From contig NZ_JAFBIL020000008.1 of assembly GCF_016809835.1 (NCBI RefSeq), positions 248,001-312,000 on the forward strand: a stretch of 64,000 nt of DNA, in the 5' to 3' direction. This stretch comes from Massilia soli (lineage in GTDB: Bacteria; Pseudomonadota; Gammaproteobacteria; Burkholderiales; Burkholderiaceae_D). This document shows positions 24,683 through 33,120 of the stretch, in pieces. Under the pieces are notes generated by a model. That model saw nothing but the letters and a program-made list of their open reading frames with translations. It searched no databases and was not told where the DNA came from. The translations under genes were made by a program, and so were the position numbers. Positions within the stretch are counted from its first letter, which is position 1, and every line of letters starts with the position of its first letter.

Positions 24683-25459
24683 TTAGTTTGCGCCAGCGGC
24701 CGCTTCGATCAAGCTGGCCACGGCGGCCGGGTTCGAGGTCATCACCACGTGCGAAGCGCCTGCCACCGTCACGGTTTTGCGCGACTTGGCGCGTTCGGCC
24801 ATGAAGCCAAGCGCCGCGGCCGGGATGTTCTTGTCGCCGGTGCCGTAGATAAAGTAAGACGGCAGCGTCTTCCATGCCGGCGCAGCGGACGCTTCCGTCA
24901 GCGCCGCCTCGGCAATCGGACGCTGGGCAACGGCCATCAGCGCGGCCTCGGCTTTCGGCAAGTCCGCGGCGAACTGTTTGTGGAATTTGTCTTGCTGGAT
25001 GTAGAAGTCCTTGCCGCCTTCGGCCAGCACGACCGGGGTGGCCAGCGCCTGGCCCAGGGTGCCGCCAGGGAAGCGTCCGGACAGTTCGAGCGCGGTTTCC
25101 CCTTGTTCCGGTGCGAACGCGGCGACATAGACCAGGCTCTTGACGTTGGCGTTGCCATTGGCCGCGGCGCTGATCACCGAGCCGCCGTAGGAGTGGCCGA
25201 CCAGGACCACCGGACCGTCGATGCTCTTGACGATGTTCGACACCACCTGCGCGTCGCCTTTGACGCTACGCAGCGGATTGGCGGCGCCGATGACGGTGTA
25301 GCCGTCCTTGCGCAGTTTGGCGGCCACGCCGTTCCAGCTGGTGGCGTCGGCGAAGGCGCCATGCACCAGGATGACGGTTGGCTTGACGGCCGGGGCGGCC
25401 GCGGCGGCGGAGGCGGCGGCGATCATCAGGGCGGCGGCGGCGGTTTTGAGCTTGTTCAT
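24683..25459 (-). CDS. Exported alpha/beta hydrolase (EstC/salicylate-esterase-like)
   Basis: A 258-residue hydrolase with an alanine-rich signal peptide (cleavage near residue 22). It resembles the plant-type methyl-ester/hydroxynitrile lyase branch: ILVHGAFADATSWNGVAAKL, nucleophile Ser in VLVGHSYGGSVIS, and terminal His in GASHVVMTSNP with Asp in YGTGDKNIP. Expected to hydrolyse a small ester in the periplasm. ATG 25459 is preferred because the signal peptide starts there. It is followed by YceI after 166 bases and preceded by the AhpD-like gene after 42 bases. Confidence 0.9.
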   Translation of the reverse strand: MNKLKTAAAALMIAAASAAAAAPAVKPTVILVHGAFADATSWNGVAAKLRKDGYTVIGAANPLRSVKGDAQVVSNIVKSIDGPVVLVGHSYGGSVISAAANGNANVKSLVYVAAFAPEQGETALELSGRFPGGTLGQALATPVVLAEGGKDFYIQQDKFHKQFAADLPKAEAALMAVAQRPIAEAALTEASAAPAWKTLPSYFIYGTGDKNIPAAALGFMAERAKSRKTVTVAGASHVVMTSNPAAVASLIEAAAGAN

Positions 25460-25501
25460 GGTGGTTCCTTTTAAGTGTTTTTTAGTGGACAAGGGCGACA
25501 A

Positions 25502-26038
25502 TCAGTCTGCCTTCGGGAAATCAAGCACCGTGTCGTTGACGCGGTTGAAATAATTGGTGAAGAGAATCGCGGAGATGGCCAGCAACGACTCGACGATCTG
25601 CGTGTCGGTGTAGCCGGCAGCCTTGACCGCATCGACCGTTTCCACCGGCACCGTTCCCTTGGTGCCGTGCACGGTGCGGGCGAACAGCGCCAGGGCGTCG
25701 AGGCGGTCGTCGCCCGATGCGCTGCCGTGGCGCGCGGCCAGGATCTGCTCTTTTTTCAGGCCGGCGCTCTTGCCGATCATGGTGTGGGCGGCCAGGCAAT
25801 AGTCGCAACCGGTGTCTTGGCTCAAGGCCAGCTTGATGGTTTCGACTTCCTTTTTGCTCAGCGAACCCTTTGCAAGGGTGGCGTCCATCGCCAGCAGCGT
25901 GCTGAGCACGTTCGGGCTGTTGGTGCCGATGCCGGCGTAGGCGTTCGGCACCACGCCGATGGCGGCCTGGATGCTGGCGAAGATGTCGGCGGCTGGGCCG
26001 GTGGCTTGGGAGACAGGTTGCGAGTTCAGGCGGGTCAT
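25502..26038 (-). CDS. AhpD-like carboxymuconolactone-decarboxylase-family protein
   Basis: A 178-residue helical protein with the CMD/AhpD active site TGCDYCLAAHTMIGK: Cys78, Cys81 and His85. This CxxCxxxH arrangement gives peroxidase-linked disulphide chemistry in AhpD relatives. The C-terminal half has ARHGSASGDDRLDALALFARTV and LTNYFNRVNDTVLDFP-like stretches typical of uncharacterised peroxidase-related members. It is the first gene of the minus-strand series running to nhaA and is divergent from the AraC regulator, with a nested palindrome between. Confidence 0.9.
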   Translation of the reverse strand: MTRLNSQPVSQATGPAADIFASIQAAIGVVPNAYAGIGTNSPNVLSTLLAMDATLAKGSLSKKEVETIKLALSQDTGCDYCLAAHTMIGKSAGLKKEQILAARHGSASGDDRLDALALFARTVHGTKGTVPVETVDAVKAAGYTDTQIVESLLAISAILFTNYFNRVNDTVLDFPKAD

Positions 26039-26049
26039 ACGATGTCCTT

Positions 26050-26093
26050 TATAGTCGGTTGAGGCCGGAACGTTTCCGGATGACTAGACTATA
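26050..26093. promoter_or_regulatory. Nested inverted repeats in the AhpD-like/AraC divergent promoter
   Basis: Outer arms TATAGTC (26050-26056) and GACTATA (26087-26093) enclose inner arms CCGGAA (26065-26070) and TTCCGG (26074-26079), with nearly the same centre. This is a good candidate operator for the adjacent AraC-type regulator controlling both directions. Confidence 0.55.
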
Positions 26094-26168
26094 GATGGAC
26101 CAAAAAGCGTATTGGTGACACAATGGCTCAGAAATTTGCTCCACAGTCTCAACCAAGGAAAAAGCACC

Positions 26169-27125
26169 ATGGACCTGCTGAGCCGCCTGCTCCACCTCTA
26201 TCCGGTCGACGTCGACCTTGAGCTCGCCTGCAAGCTGGGCGCGCCGTGGTCGCTGGAGAATGCGCAGGCCGGGGCCGGCACGGCGCCCTACCACATCATC
26301 ACCTCCGGCAACGTTTGGCTGCATACCCCCAATGTGCGCGCGGCCTTGCTGGAGGAAGGCGATATCGTGGTGCTGCCCTCGGGCATGGCCCACACCCTGT
26401 TCGCCGACGGCGACAGCAGCGGCACCAGTATCGAGGTGACCTACAGCGACGCCTTGCCGGTGGTCGCCAACGGCGGCCATGGCGTGCAGAACGAGATGCT
26501 ATGCGGGCACTTCAGTTTCGAACCCGATGTCGCGGGCACCCTGATGTCGTCCCTGCCGGAAGTGCTGCACGTACGCCACGCCCATCGCAGCGACCTGGAC
26601 GAGATGGCCCTGCTGATCCAGCTGCTGCGCAAGGAAGCCCAGGCGACCCGGCTCGGCTCGTCCGTCATCGTGCGCCAGCTGGCCTCGGTGCTGTTCGCCC
26701 TGATCCTGCGCGCCTGGACCGAGCAAGCCCCGGCCCAGTCCGGCATGCTCAGCCTGCTCGCGGACCCGCGCTTGCGGCGCGGCTTGCAGGCGATGCTTGA
26801 CGATCCGGCGCGCCAGTGGTCGGTCGACGAGCTGGCCGAAGCGTGCCACATGTCGCGCGCCAGCTTCGCGCGCCACTTCGGCAAGGCCGCCGGGATGACG
26901 CCGGGCGACATGCTGATGCGGATCCGCATGGCGCGCGCGGCCCAGTTGCTGCGCGGCGATGGACGCAACGTGGCAATCATCGCCAATGCGGTGGGCTACC
27001 AGTCCGAAGCGGCCTTTAACCGGGCCTTCAGCCGCTTCTACGGCAGCACACCCGGCATCTGGCGCAAGGCGGCGCCGGTCGAAAACACGTTTTCCTTGCT
27101 GGGGGGCAGCCCGGCAGCGCCCTAA
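26169..27125 (+). CDS. AraC-family regulator with N-terminal cupin
   Basis: A 318-residue regulator of the cupin_6/AraC type. Residues ~1-150 form the cupin-like sensor (LLHLYPVDVDLELACKLGAPW, YHIITSGNVWLHT, LEEGDIVVLPSGMAHTLF), and the last ~100 residues the AraC DNA-binding domain (WSVDELAEACHMSRASFARHFGKAAGMTPGDML, ending NAVGYQSEAAFNRAFSRFYGSTPG). ATG 26169 follows AAGGAAAAAGCACC, a better ribosome site than the upstream alternative at 26112. Such regulators typically control a neighbouring oxidoreductase or AhpD-like gene; the divergent series is the probable target. Confidence 0.93.
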   Translation: MDLLSRLLHLYPVDVDLELACKLGAPWSLENAQAGAGTAPYHIITSGNVWLHTPNVRAALLEEGDIVVLPSGMAHTLFADGDSSGTSIEVTYSDALPVVANGGHGVQNEMLCGHFSFEPDVAGTLMSSLPEVLHVRHAHRSDLDEMALLIQLLRKEAQATRLGSSVIVRQLASVLFALILRAWTEQAPAQSGMLSLLADPRLRRGLQAMLDDPARQWSVDELAEACHMSRASFARHFGKAAGMTPGDMLMRIRMARAAQLLRGDGRNVAIIANAVGYQSEAAFNRAFSRFYGSTPGIWRKAAPVENTFSLLGGSPAAP

Positions 27126-27127
27126 GC

Positions 27128-28354
27128 TCACATGACAGCGGCCGGCATCTCCAGGCCGCACACCCGTGCGGCCCCCTCCGGCGCCGGCTTGCCGCTGGCG
27201 TAGATCGTGGCCAGCCCATGGTCCTCCAGCGACAGCAGCGAGCCGAGCAGCTCGAGCGAGGTCTGCTGCAAAGAGCCCAGCATTGGCCGCACCTGCTCCA
27301 GATCCGCCCCCTGGCCCATGCGCTCGACCAGCTCGGCGCCGATCGCGTGCAGCCGCCGATGGGCGCGCTCCGACAGCGCGAAGGTCGGCGAACCGGCCAG
27401 CGTCGCGCCCTCGTTGCGGTACCAGCGCCCGATCTGGCACTTGTCGCAATTCAGTGTTGGAAAGTCGGTGGCCGCGCGCTGCGGCGAGTCGGCCGGCTCG
27501 CCGGCGTGGCGCAGCGTGTAGGCCACCATCTTGCGGCGCCACTGGATATGGTCGACGATCGCCATCTGCACCAGCCCGACCGCCATCGACACCGGACACG
27601 GCGCGAAGCGCTCATGCGCGATCAGCGCCGCCAATGCCAGCGGCCGGCTGATCAGGTAGCCCTGCATCTTCATGCAGCCTGCTTCGACCAGGAAGTGGTA
27701 CTGGGCCGCCGTCTCGACGCCTTCGGCCACCAGTCCAATATCGAGTTCATGCGCCATCCGGATCGCCGAACGCACGATGCCCGCATTCTTGTCCGAGTTG
27801 AGCATCCGCTGCACCAGCCCCTGGTCGAGCTTGATCGAGGTAAATGGCCATTTGCTCAGGGTGTCGACCGACGAATAGCCCAGGCCATAGTCGTCCATGA
27901 CCAGCCCGAGACCGGCCTCGCGCAGGCGCCTGATGTTGGCCAGCACGCGCGGGCTGCACGACAGCGCATGGTGCTCGGTGATTTCGATTTCCAGCGAGGC
28001 GGGGGCGGTACCGGTGGCGGCCATGCCGGCGAAAATCTGCCCGCTCAGGGCGTCATCTTCGAAATCGGTGGCCACGGTGTTGAAGGACACAGGCGCAAAC
28101 CGGGTCGGGCCAAGTACCGCCATGTCCTCGAACAGGCGCGCGACGATGTAGGCGCTCATCCGGGGCGACAGGCCGGCGCTGTGGGTTAGCGGAAGAAATG
28201 CGCCGGGTTCGATCACGCTGCCGTCAGGCGGACACCAGCGCACCAGCGCTTCCGAGCCGCACACTTCGCCATGGGCCATCGAAAACTTCGGCTGATAGTA
28301 CAACTGGAACTGGCGGGCGCCGAGTCCGGCCTCGATATCTTGCGCGGTGATCAT
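27128..28354 (-). CDS. EAL phosphodiesterase fused to a CZB zinc-binding domain
   Basis: A 408-residue cytoplasmic protein. Residues ~1-245 are an EAL domain, which cleaves cyclic di-GMP; EALVRW, FNTVATDF, EITE, MDDYGLGYSSV, IKLDQ, EGVET and QGYLISRPL retain the catalytic glutamates, Asp pair, Lys and Gln. The last ~130 residues match the chemoreceptor zinc-binding CZB domain: His in VDHIQWRRKM, CQIGRW and HRRLH give the His-Cys-His-His zinc set. Zinc or hypochlorite sensing would thus control c-di-GMP. The domain pair is more often GGDEF-CZB, so this is a less usual combination. ATG 28354 has AGGGTG upstream. Confidence 0.88.
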   Translation of the reverse strand: MITAQDIEAGLGARQFQLYYQPKFSMAHGEVCGSEALVRWCPPDGSVIEPGAFLPLTHSAGLSPRMSAYIVARLFEDMAVLGPTRFAPVSFNTVATDFEDDALSGQIFAGMAATGTAPASLEIEITEHHALSCSPRVLANIRRLREAGLGLVMDDYGLGYSSVDTLSKWPFTSIKLDQGLVQRMLNSDKNAGIVRSAIRMAHELDIGLVAEGVETAAQYHFLVEAGCMKMQGYLISRPLALAALIAHERFAPCPVSMAVGLVQMAIVDHIQWRRKMVAYTLRHAGEPADSPQRAATDFPTLNCDKCQIGRWYRNEGATLAGSPTFALSERAHRRLHAIGAELVERMGQGADLEQVRPMLGSLQQTSLELLGSLLSLEDHGLATIYASGKPAPEGAARVCGLEMPAAVM

Positions 28355-28420
28355 ATGGCACCCTGCCCGCTGCGACGAATGGACTTTCAGCATAGTCCAT
28401 CCGGTAAATTTTTCCAGCCG

Positions 28421-29218
28421 TCAGCCGGGTCTTTCGCCGTCCCTGTGCCCGCCCGGCGCGGGCGGCAGGTAGCGCTCGCTCCAGGCGGCGATCACATTGG
28501 CGATGTAGAGCGCGTCGCTCTTCTGGCTCAGCAGGTGGTCGGCCGTGTCGAGGGAAACGAAGCTTTTCGGATGCTTGGCATGGGTGAAGATGTCGAGCGC
28601 GTTGCTGATATCGACGGTCTGGTCGCGCGGCGAATGCATCACCAGCAGCGCCTTGCGCATGCGCGCGACCGTTTCGCCGAGGCGATGCTGGGCGGCGTCG
28701 TGCAGGAACTGGCGCTGGATGCGGAAAGTGCGCCCGGCCAGCTTGACTTCGGCCTCGCCGTCGGCTTCGATCTGGGCCAGCTGATCGCGGAACAGCCCGG
28801 CCACGTGCGAGGGATCGCTGGGGGCGGCCACCGTGACCACGGCGCGCGCTTCCGGCACCTGCTCGGCAGCGGCCAGCACCGCCGCCCCGCCCAGGCTGTG
28901 GCCGATCAGCACCGCCGGCGCATGGTGGTGCCGGCGCAGATAATCGGCCGCTGCCACGAGGTCGGCGACATTCGACGAGAAATTGGTGTTCGCGAATTCT
29001 CCGTCGCTGGCGCCCAGCCCGGTGAAGTCGAAGCGCAGCACGGCCACGCCGTGCTCGGTCAGCGCCTGGGAAATACGGGTCGCCGCGAACACGTCCTTGC
29101 CGCAGGTGAAGCAATGCGCGAACAGCGCGTAGGCGCGGATCGGGCCGGCGGGCGCGTCCAGGCGCGCGGCCAGCATGGTGCCGTGCGCGCCGGGGAATTC
29201 AATACGCTGCTGAGTCAT
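28421..29218 (-). CDS. Alpha/beta hydrolase (dienelactone-hydrolase-like)
   Basis: A 265-residue hydrolase with [42 protein letters not shown] and nucleophile Ser in [13 protein letters not shown]. These stretches are those of the hydrolase half of the bifunctional alpha/beta hydrolase-OsmC proteins, but no OsmC domain follows here; the chain ends in [14 protein letters not shown]. The His is in [14 protein letters not shown] role in peroxide or lipid-ester metabolism is inferred from the fused relatives. GGAG stands nine bases before the ATG. Confidence 0.88.
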   Translation of the reverse strand: MTQQRIEFPGAHGTMLAARLDAPAGPIRAYALFAHCFTCGKDVFAATRISQALTEHGVAVLRFDFTGLGASDGEFANTNFSSNVADLVAAADYLRRHHHAPAVLIGHSLGGAAVLAAAEQVPEARAVVTVAAPSDPSHVAGLFRDQLAQIEADGEAEVKLAGRTFRIQRQFLHDAAQHRLGETVARMRKALLVMHSPRDQTVDISNALDIFTHAKHPKSFVSLDTADHLLSQKSDALYIANVIAAWSERYLPPAPGGHRDGERPG

Positions 29219-29294
29219 GTGATCCTCCAGATCAGGAAGCCGGAACAGCGCTACTGTACACCCAAGCCGGTGGCGCCCGTCGACGCCGCCACGC

Positions 29295-30179
29295 TCAGCC
29301 CTGCAGCTCCGGCTGGGCGCGCAGCCGCTCGACCACGCAATCGATAAACGCGCGCACTTTGAACGCGCCGTATTTGCCTTCCCGGTGCACGACCTGCACC
29401 GGCCACGGCGCCTCTTCGAAATTCTCCAGCACCAGGACCAGGGCGCCGCGCGCCACTTCCTGGGCGACCTGGTAGGACAGCAATCGTGTGATCCCGAGTC
29501 CGCCCAGGGCCGCCTGCATCGCCGCGTCATTGCTGGTCACCACCAGGCGCGGCTTCATGCGCACGGTCAGCTGCTCCGCGCCGCTGCCGAAGTGCCATTC
29601 GACCCGCGGCGAGATCGCGCTCGACGAGACGATGGTGTGCTGCAGCAGGTCCGACGGATGCCCGGGCACCCCATGCGCCGCCAGGTAGGCAGGCGAAGCG
29701 CACAGCACGCGCCGGATCTGGCCGACCCGGAATGCGCGCAGCGACGAATCGGGAAGGTGGCCGATGCGCACCGCCACGTCGATGCCCTCTTCGACGATAT
29801 TGACCACCCGGTCCAGCAGGTGCGCGCTCACCTCGACCTGGGGATGGCGCTGCATGTACTCGACGATGCAAGGCATCAGGTACATGCGCCCGAACAGCAC
29901 CGACGCCGTCACCGACAGCTGCCCGCGCGGTTCGGCATTGACGCCGGACGCGGCTTCATTGGCCTCGGCGATGCTGGCGAGGATGGCGCGCGAATCGTCG
30001 AAGTACTGGCGGCCGGCGTCGGTCAGGCGCACATTGCGCGTGGTCCGCTGCAGCAGCACGGTACCGAGCTGTTCCTCCAGCGCCACGATGGCGCGCGTGA
30101 CCGCCGCCGGCGAGACATCGAGCTTGCGCGATGCCGCGGCAAACCCGCCCTCCTCGCTGACGGTGACGAAAACCTGCAT
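29295..30179 (-). CDS. LysR-family transcriptional regulator
   Basis: A 294-residue LysR protein: winged helix at residues 1-60 ([53 protein letters not shown]) and the effector-binding domain behind it. Family members usually have five to eight residues before MQVFV; here the frame upstream offers no ATG/GTG/TTG, only a CTG next to the ATG, so the short start stands. It is divergent from the flavoprotein/reductase pair at 30328-32201, which is its likely target. Confidence 0.93.
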   Translation of the reverse strand: MQVFVTVSEEGGFAAASRKLDVSPAAVTRAIVALEEQLGTVLLQRTTRNVRLTDAGRQYFDDSRAILASIAEANEAASGVNAEPRGQLSVTASVLFGRMYLMPCIVEYMQRHPQVEVSAHLLDRVVNIVEEGIDVAVRIGHLPDSSLRAFRVGQIRRVLCASPAYLAAHGVPGHPSDLLQHTIVSSSAISPRVEWHFGSGAEQLTVRMKPRLVVTSNDAAMQAALGGLGITRLLSYQVAQEVARGALVLVLENFEEAPWPVQVVHREGKYGAFKVRAFIDCVVERLRAQPELQG

Positions 30180-30287
30180 CAGATGGACCTGGTCGATGAG
30201 CGTTACTCCTGGCGAAACAGTGAATGTCGGCGGGCGGGGATTCTATTTCCCCTCATTATTTCCCAAAATATCTCCATCGACAATCAA

Positions 30288-30308
30288 AACCGGGCAGCTT
30301 GCCCGGTT
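30288..30308. promoter_or_regulatory. Inverted repeat in the leader of the PNPOx-like gene
   Basis: AACCGGGCA - GCT - TGCCCGGTT, perfect 9-bp arms, lies 20 bases before the ATG and just ahead of its AGGAG site. It may be an RNA hairpin affecting translation or an operator in the LysR-controlled divergent region. Confidence 0.55.
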
Positions 30309-30327
30309 CGCTACCCAGGAGAACATC

Positions 30328-31260
30328 ATGCAGACCAAATTCAGCTTCCACCCGGGCGAACGCGCGGTGCAGGAACGTGCCGGAGAAGCGGCCATGGCCG
30401 AGCGCAACGGCAGCGTCATCGCCGACACCATCCTCGGCGGCGCCCGGCCCTTCATCGCCAAACAATTCATGGTGGTGCTGGCCAGCGTGGACGCCGGCGG
30501 CGCGGTCTGGTCGTCGGTCGTCTACGGCCAGCCGGGCTTTGTCCATGCCGACAGCGCCACCGTCGTCACGCTCGACGTTCCCGCCGAACGCCGCGCCGAC
30601 AGCGAGCCGTTCTGGGACAATATCCGCTTCAACCCGGCAGTCGGGATGCTCTTCATCGAGCTCGGCACGCGCCGCCGCTACCGGATCAACGGCACCATCG
30701 AGCGCGACGACTGCGCCGCCATCGACATCCGGGTCGGCGAAGCCTACCCGAACTGTCCCAAGTTCATCCAGCGCCGCCACTTGCGGGCACAAGGCGAATT
30801 CCACGAGGCCGGAGGCGTTGCGACCGGCGCGGCCATCGGCGGCCTTGTCGCCACCCTGATCCGCGCAGCCGACACCGTCTTCGTCGCCAGCACCAACGCC
30901 GACACCGGGGCCGACGCATCGCACCGCGGCGGCAATCCAGGATTCGTACAGGTTACCGGCGAACGCACGCTGCGCATTCCCGACTACGCCGGCAACAGCC
31001 TGTTCAACAGCTTCGGCAATTTTGAACTCGACCCGCGCGTGGGCCTGTGCATTCCGGATTTCGCGGGGCAGCGCCTGCTGCAGATCAGCGGCGCCGCGCG
31101 GGTGCTGTGGGATCAGCCCGACCCGGCCAACCTGACCGGCGGCACCGGGCGCTTCTGGGAAGTCGAGATCGCCAGCTGGGTCCTGCGCCAGGTGCCGCAG
31201 CGGCTGGAGTGGGAATACCTCGATGCATCGCCGTTCAACCTGCCAACCGCGGAGGGGTGA
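30328..31260 (+). CDS. Pyridoxamine-5'-phosphate-oxidase-like flavoprotein
   Basis: A 310-residue protein with two split-barrel segments of the PNPOx fold: AKQFMVVLASVDAGGAVWSSVVYGQPGFVHA and FIELGTRRRYRINGTIER near the N-terminal half, and SLFNSFGNFELDPRVGLCIPDF with FAGQRLLQISGAARVLWD near the end. Family members bind FMN or F420. It starts five bases-plus ahead of a ferredoxin reductase gene; in many bacteria these two modules are fused, so they probably form one NAD(P)H-driven flavin system acting on an unidentified substrate. CCCAGGAG precedes the ATG. Confidence 0.88.
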   Translation: MQTKFSFHPGERAVQERAGEAAMAERNGSVIADTILGGARPFIAKQFMVVLASVDAGGAVWSSVVYGQPGFVHADSATVVTLDVPAERRADSEPFWDNIRFNPAVGMLFIELGTRRRYRINGTIERDDCAAIDIRVGEAYPNCPKFIQRRHLRAQGEFHEAGGVATGAAIGGLVATLIRAADTVFVASTNADTGADASHRGGNPGFVQVTGERTLRIPDYAGNSLFNSFGNFELDPRVGLCIPDFAGQRLLQISGAARVLWDQPDPANLTGGTGRFWEVEIASWVLRQVPQRLEWEYLDASPFNLPTAEG

Positions 31261-31265
31261 CGACC

Positions 31266-32201
31266 ATGGACTATTTCATCGACAGCATCTTGCAGCATGG
31301 CCCGGCGGTCAAGGAATTTCGCCTGGTGCGGGTGGACGGCGGCGCCGCACCGGCGTGGCAAGCGGGCGACCATGTCGAACTCGATATCGCCGCGCAGTCG
31401 GGCGAGCGCCACCGCAATGCGTATTCGCTGATTGGCGAACCCGGCGCGCAACTGCGCATCGCCGTCCAGCGCGAGGCGGCAGGACGCGGCGGATCGCGCG
31501 TGCTGCATGACGAGTACATCGCCGGCATGCGGATTTCGGTGAGCGCGCCGATGGGCAACTTCGCACTGCACACCGGCAGCGCGCGCAACCTGCTGATCGC
31601 CGGCGGGATCGGCATCACCCCCATGGTCTCGATGGCGCGCGCGCTGGATCGCGGCGGCAGCCGGTTCGAGCTGCACTACCTCGCCCGCGACGCCGGGCGG
31701 CTGGTGCTGCTGCACGAGGTCGACCGGCTGGCGCATGGGCAGCTGGCCACCTATACGACCGAGTCGGGCAACCGTCCGGACCTCCAGGCAATGATCGGCG
31801 CCTACAGCGAAGGCAGCGAGCTGCACGCCTGCGGACCGGCGTCCTTACTCGACGCCATCCGTACCGCAGCCGCCGCGCTGGGCTGGCCGATGGCCAATGT
31901 GCATGTCGAAAGCTTCGGTGCGCGCAGCGCAGCCACCGACCGGCCCATCAAGCTGTACCTGCGCCAGAGCGACATGCGCATCGACGTGATGCCGGGCACG
32001 TCTATCCTGGACGCAATGATTGCCGCCGATGCGTTCGTGTCCTTCGACTGCAAACGCGGCGAGTGCGGCCACTGCTTCGCCAATGTCGTTGCCGGCGAGC
32101 CGATCCACCGCGACGCCTGCCTCACGCCCGGCCAGCGGGCGCAGGGGATGACGACCTGCGTTTCATGGGCCGCGGGCGATGATCTGGAGTTGGACCTGTA
32201 G
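31266..32201 (+). CDS. PDR/VanB-type ferredoxin reductase with C-terminal [2Fe-2S] domain
   Basis: A 311-residue iron-sulfur flavoreductase. From the N-terminus: FMN-binding barrel (HRNAYSLIGEPGAQLRIAVQ, matching the RxYS motif), NAD-binding domain (LLIAGGIGITPMVSMA, HACGPASLLDAI) and a plant-type [2Fe-2S] domain with Cys262, Cys267, Cys270 and Cys298 (CKRGECGHC ... TTCVSW). It transfers electrons from NADH to a partner oxygenase or flavoprotein. The PNPOx-like gene just upstream is the natural partner; no Rieske oxygenase is nearby. Confidence 0.92.
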   Translation: MDYFIDSILQHGPAVKEFRLVRVDGGAAPAWQAGDHVELDIAAQSGERHRNAYSLIGEPGAQLRIAVQREAAGRGGSRVLHDEYIAGMRISVSAPMGNFALHTGSARNLLIAGGIGITPMVSMARALDRGGSRFELHYLARDAGRLVLLHEVDRLAHGQLATYTTESGNRPDLQAMIGAYSEGSELHACGPASLLDAIRTAAAALGWPMANVHVESFGARSAATDRPIKLYLRQSDMRIDVMPGTSILDAMIAADAFVSFDCKRGECGHCFANVVAGEPIHRDACLTPGQRAQGMTTCVSWAAGDDLELDL

Positions 32202-32627
32202 CAGTGCCCCCCGCGACAGGCAAGCATGTCGCGCGGTGGGCCGGCCTTAGCGGCGGACAATGTCGGTCCGCCGCTTCCTGCCTGCCAGTGCTTCGGATAG
32301 CGCGCCGTGCGCGTGGCGTTGTTGTAGACCAGCGCAACCACGGTCACGGCCAATGCGCCGCTCACGGTCGGGAACAGCAGTAAGTCCCGCCCCGGCGGCG
32401 CCAGCAAGATGATTACAGGATTCGAGACGGCCCGCGCATGCGCGGTGCGGGTCAGCGGCATCAGTGCAATCGCGGCGCCGAGCCAGGCCCGCAGGATGTT
32501 GCGCATACCGGCGTACGGCGGCAACGCCGCCCGGTCGCCGCGGCCCTGACGACATGACTGTCTTTTCGTGCAATCGCCACTGCCAGCTTGAAGGCAGCCG
32601 CCTGCGCGGCTGCCGACCGTGCGGCGC
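32202..32627. other. 426-bp stretch, possibly with a decayed minus-strand gene
   Basis: A minus-strand frame starting at 32506 encodes MRNILRAWLGAAIALMPL and then a hydrophobic segment (LLLFPTVSGALAVTVVALVYN), plausible as a small membrane protein of roughly 90 residues. It does not stop and runs 400 bases antisense through the reductase gene, so it is probably a remnant that has lost its stop. An inverted repeat CGCGACA ... TGTCGCG lies just after the reductase stop and could end transcription. Confidence 0.35.
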
Positions 32628-33002
32628 CTAGAAACTGAAGATGGTGTAGCCCTGCTCCGACAGCTGCGCAATGCTCGGCAGGCCCGAGGTGCCCGGCACG
32701 CTGTTGTCGGTGATCAGGTCGAAACCGTTTTTTTCCGCTTCTTCGCGCGCGCCGAACACATCGGCGCAACCGCAGGACACCCCGGCGACCGTGTCGGCCA
32801 CCGCGTTGTACAGCGCGTGCACCGGATGGTCCGGCTTGCCGACGACCCCGGCCCAGCGGGTTCCCGTACCCTGGAAATAGATCGCCACGTCGGTGCCGCG
32901 CTGCTTGAAGTCGTAGGCGGCCGCCAGGGCGTTGAACAACCGGCCGAGGGCTTCTTCGCCGCCGTGTGTTGGATCGGAGAAGACGATGATGGCTGCTTTC
33001 AT
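32628..33002 (-). CDS. DsrE-family protein
   Basis: A 124-residue cytoplasmic protein with the DsrE fold: KAAIIVFSDPTHGGEEALGRLFNALAAAYDFKQRGTDVAIYFQGTGT, then HPVHALYNAV and CGCADVFGAREEAE. DsrE relatives bind or relay sulfane sulfur through a cysteine; two cysteines (SCGCAD) are available here. It stands alone, divergent from the RCC1-like gene, about 1.4 kb from the first sulfur-oxidation locus, so a link is possible but not shown. Confidence 0.85.
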   Translation of the reverse strand: MKAAIIVFSDPTHGGEEALGRLFNALAAAYDFKQRGTDVAIYFQGTGTRWAGVVGKPDHPVHALYNAVADTVAGVSCGCADVFGAREEAEKNGFDLITDNSVPGTSGLPSIAQLSEQGYTIFSF

Positions 33003-33120
33003 GATGATTCCTTTGCGTGAGTGGCTTGGTTGATGTGTCGGTAGTCGACCAAGCCATCTTAGGAACTTGCGCCCGGGAGCGAAACGGGGCGGGGCGAAAT
33101 TGATTGTTTCGGCCAGCGCA

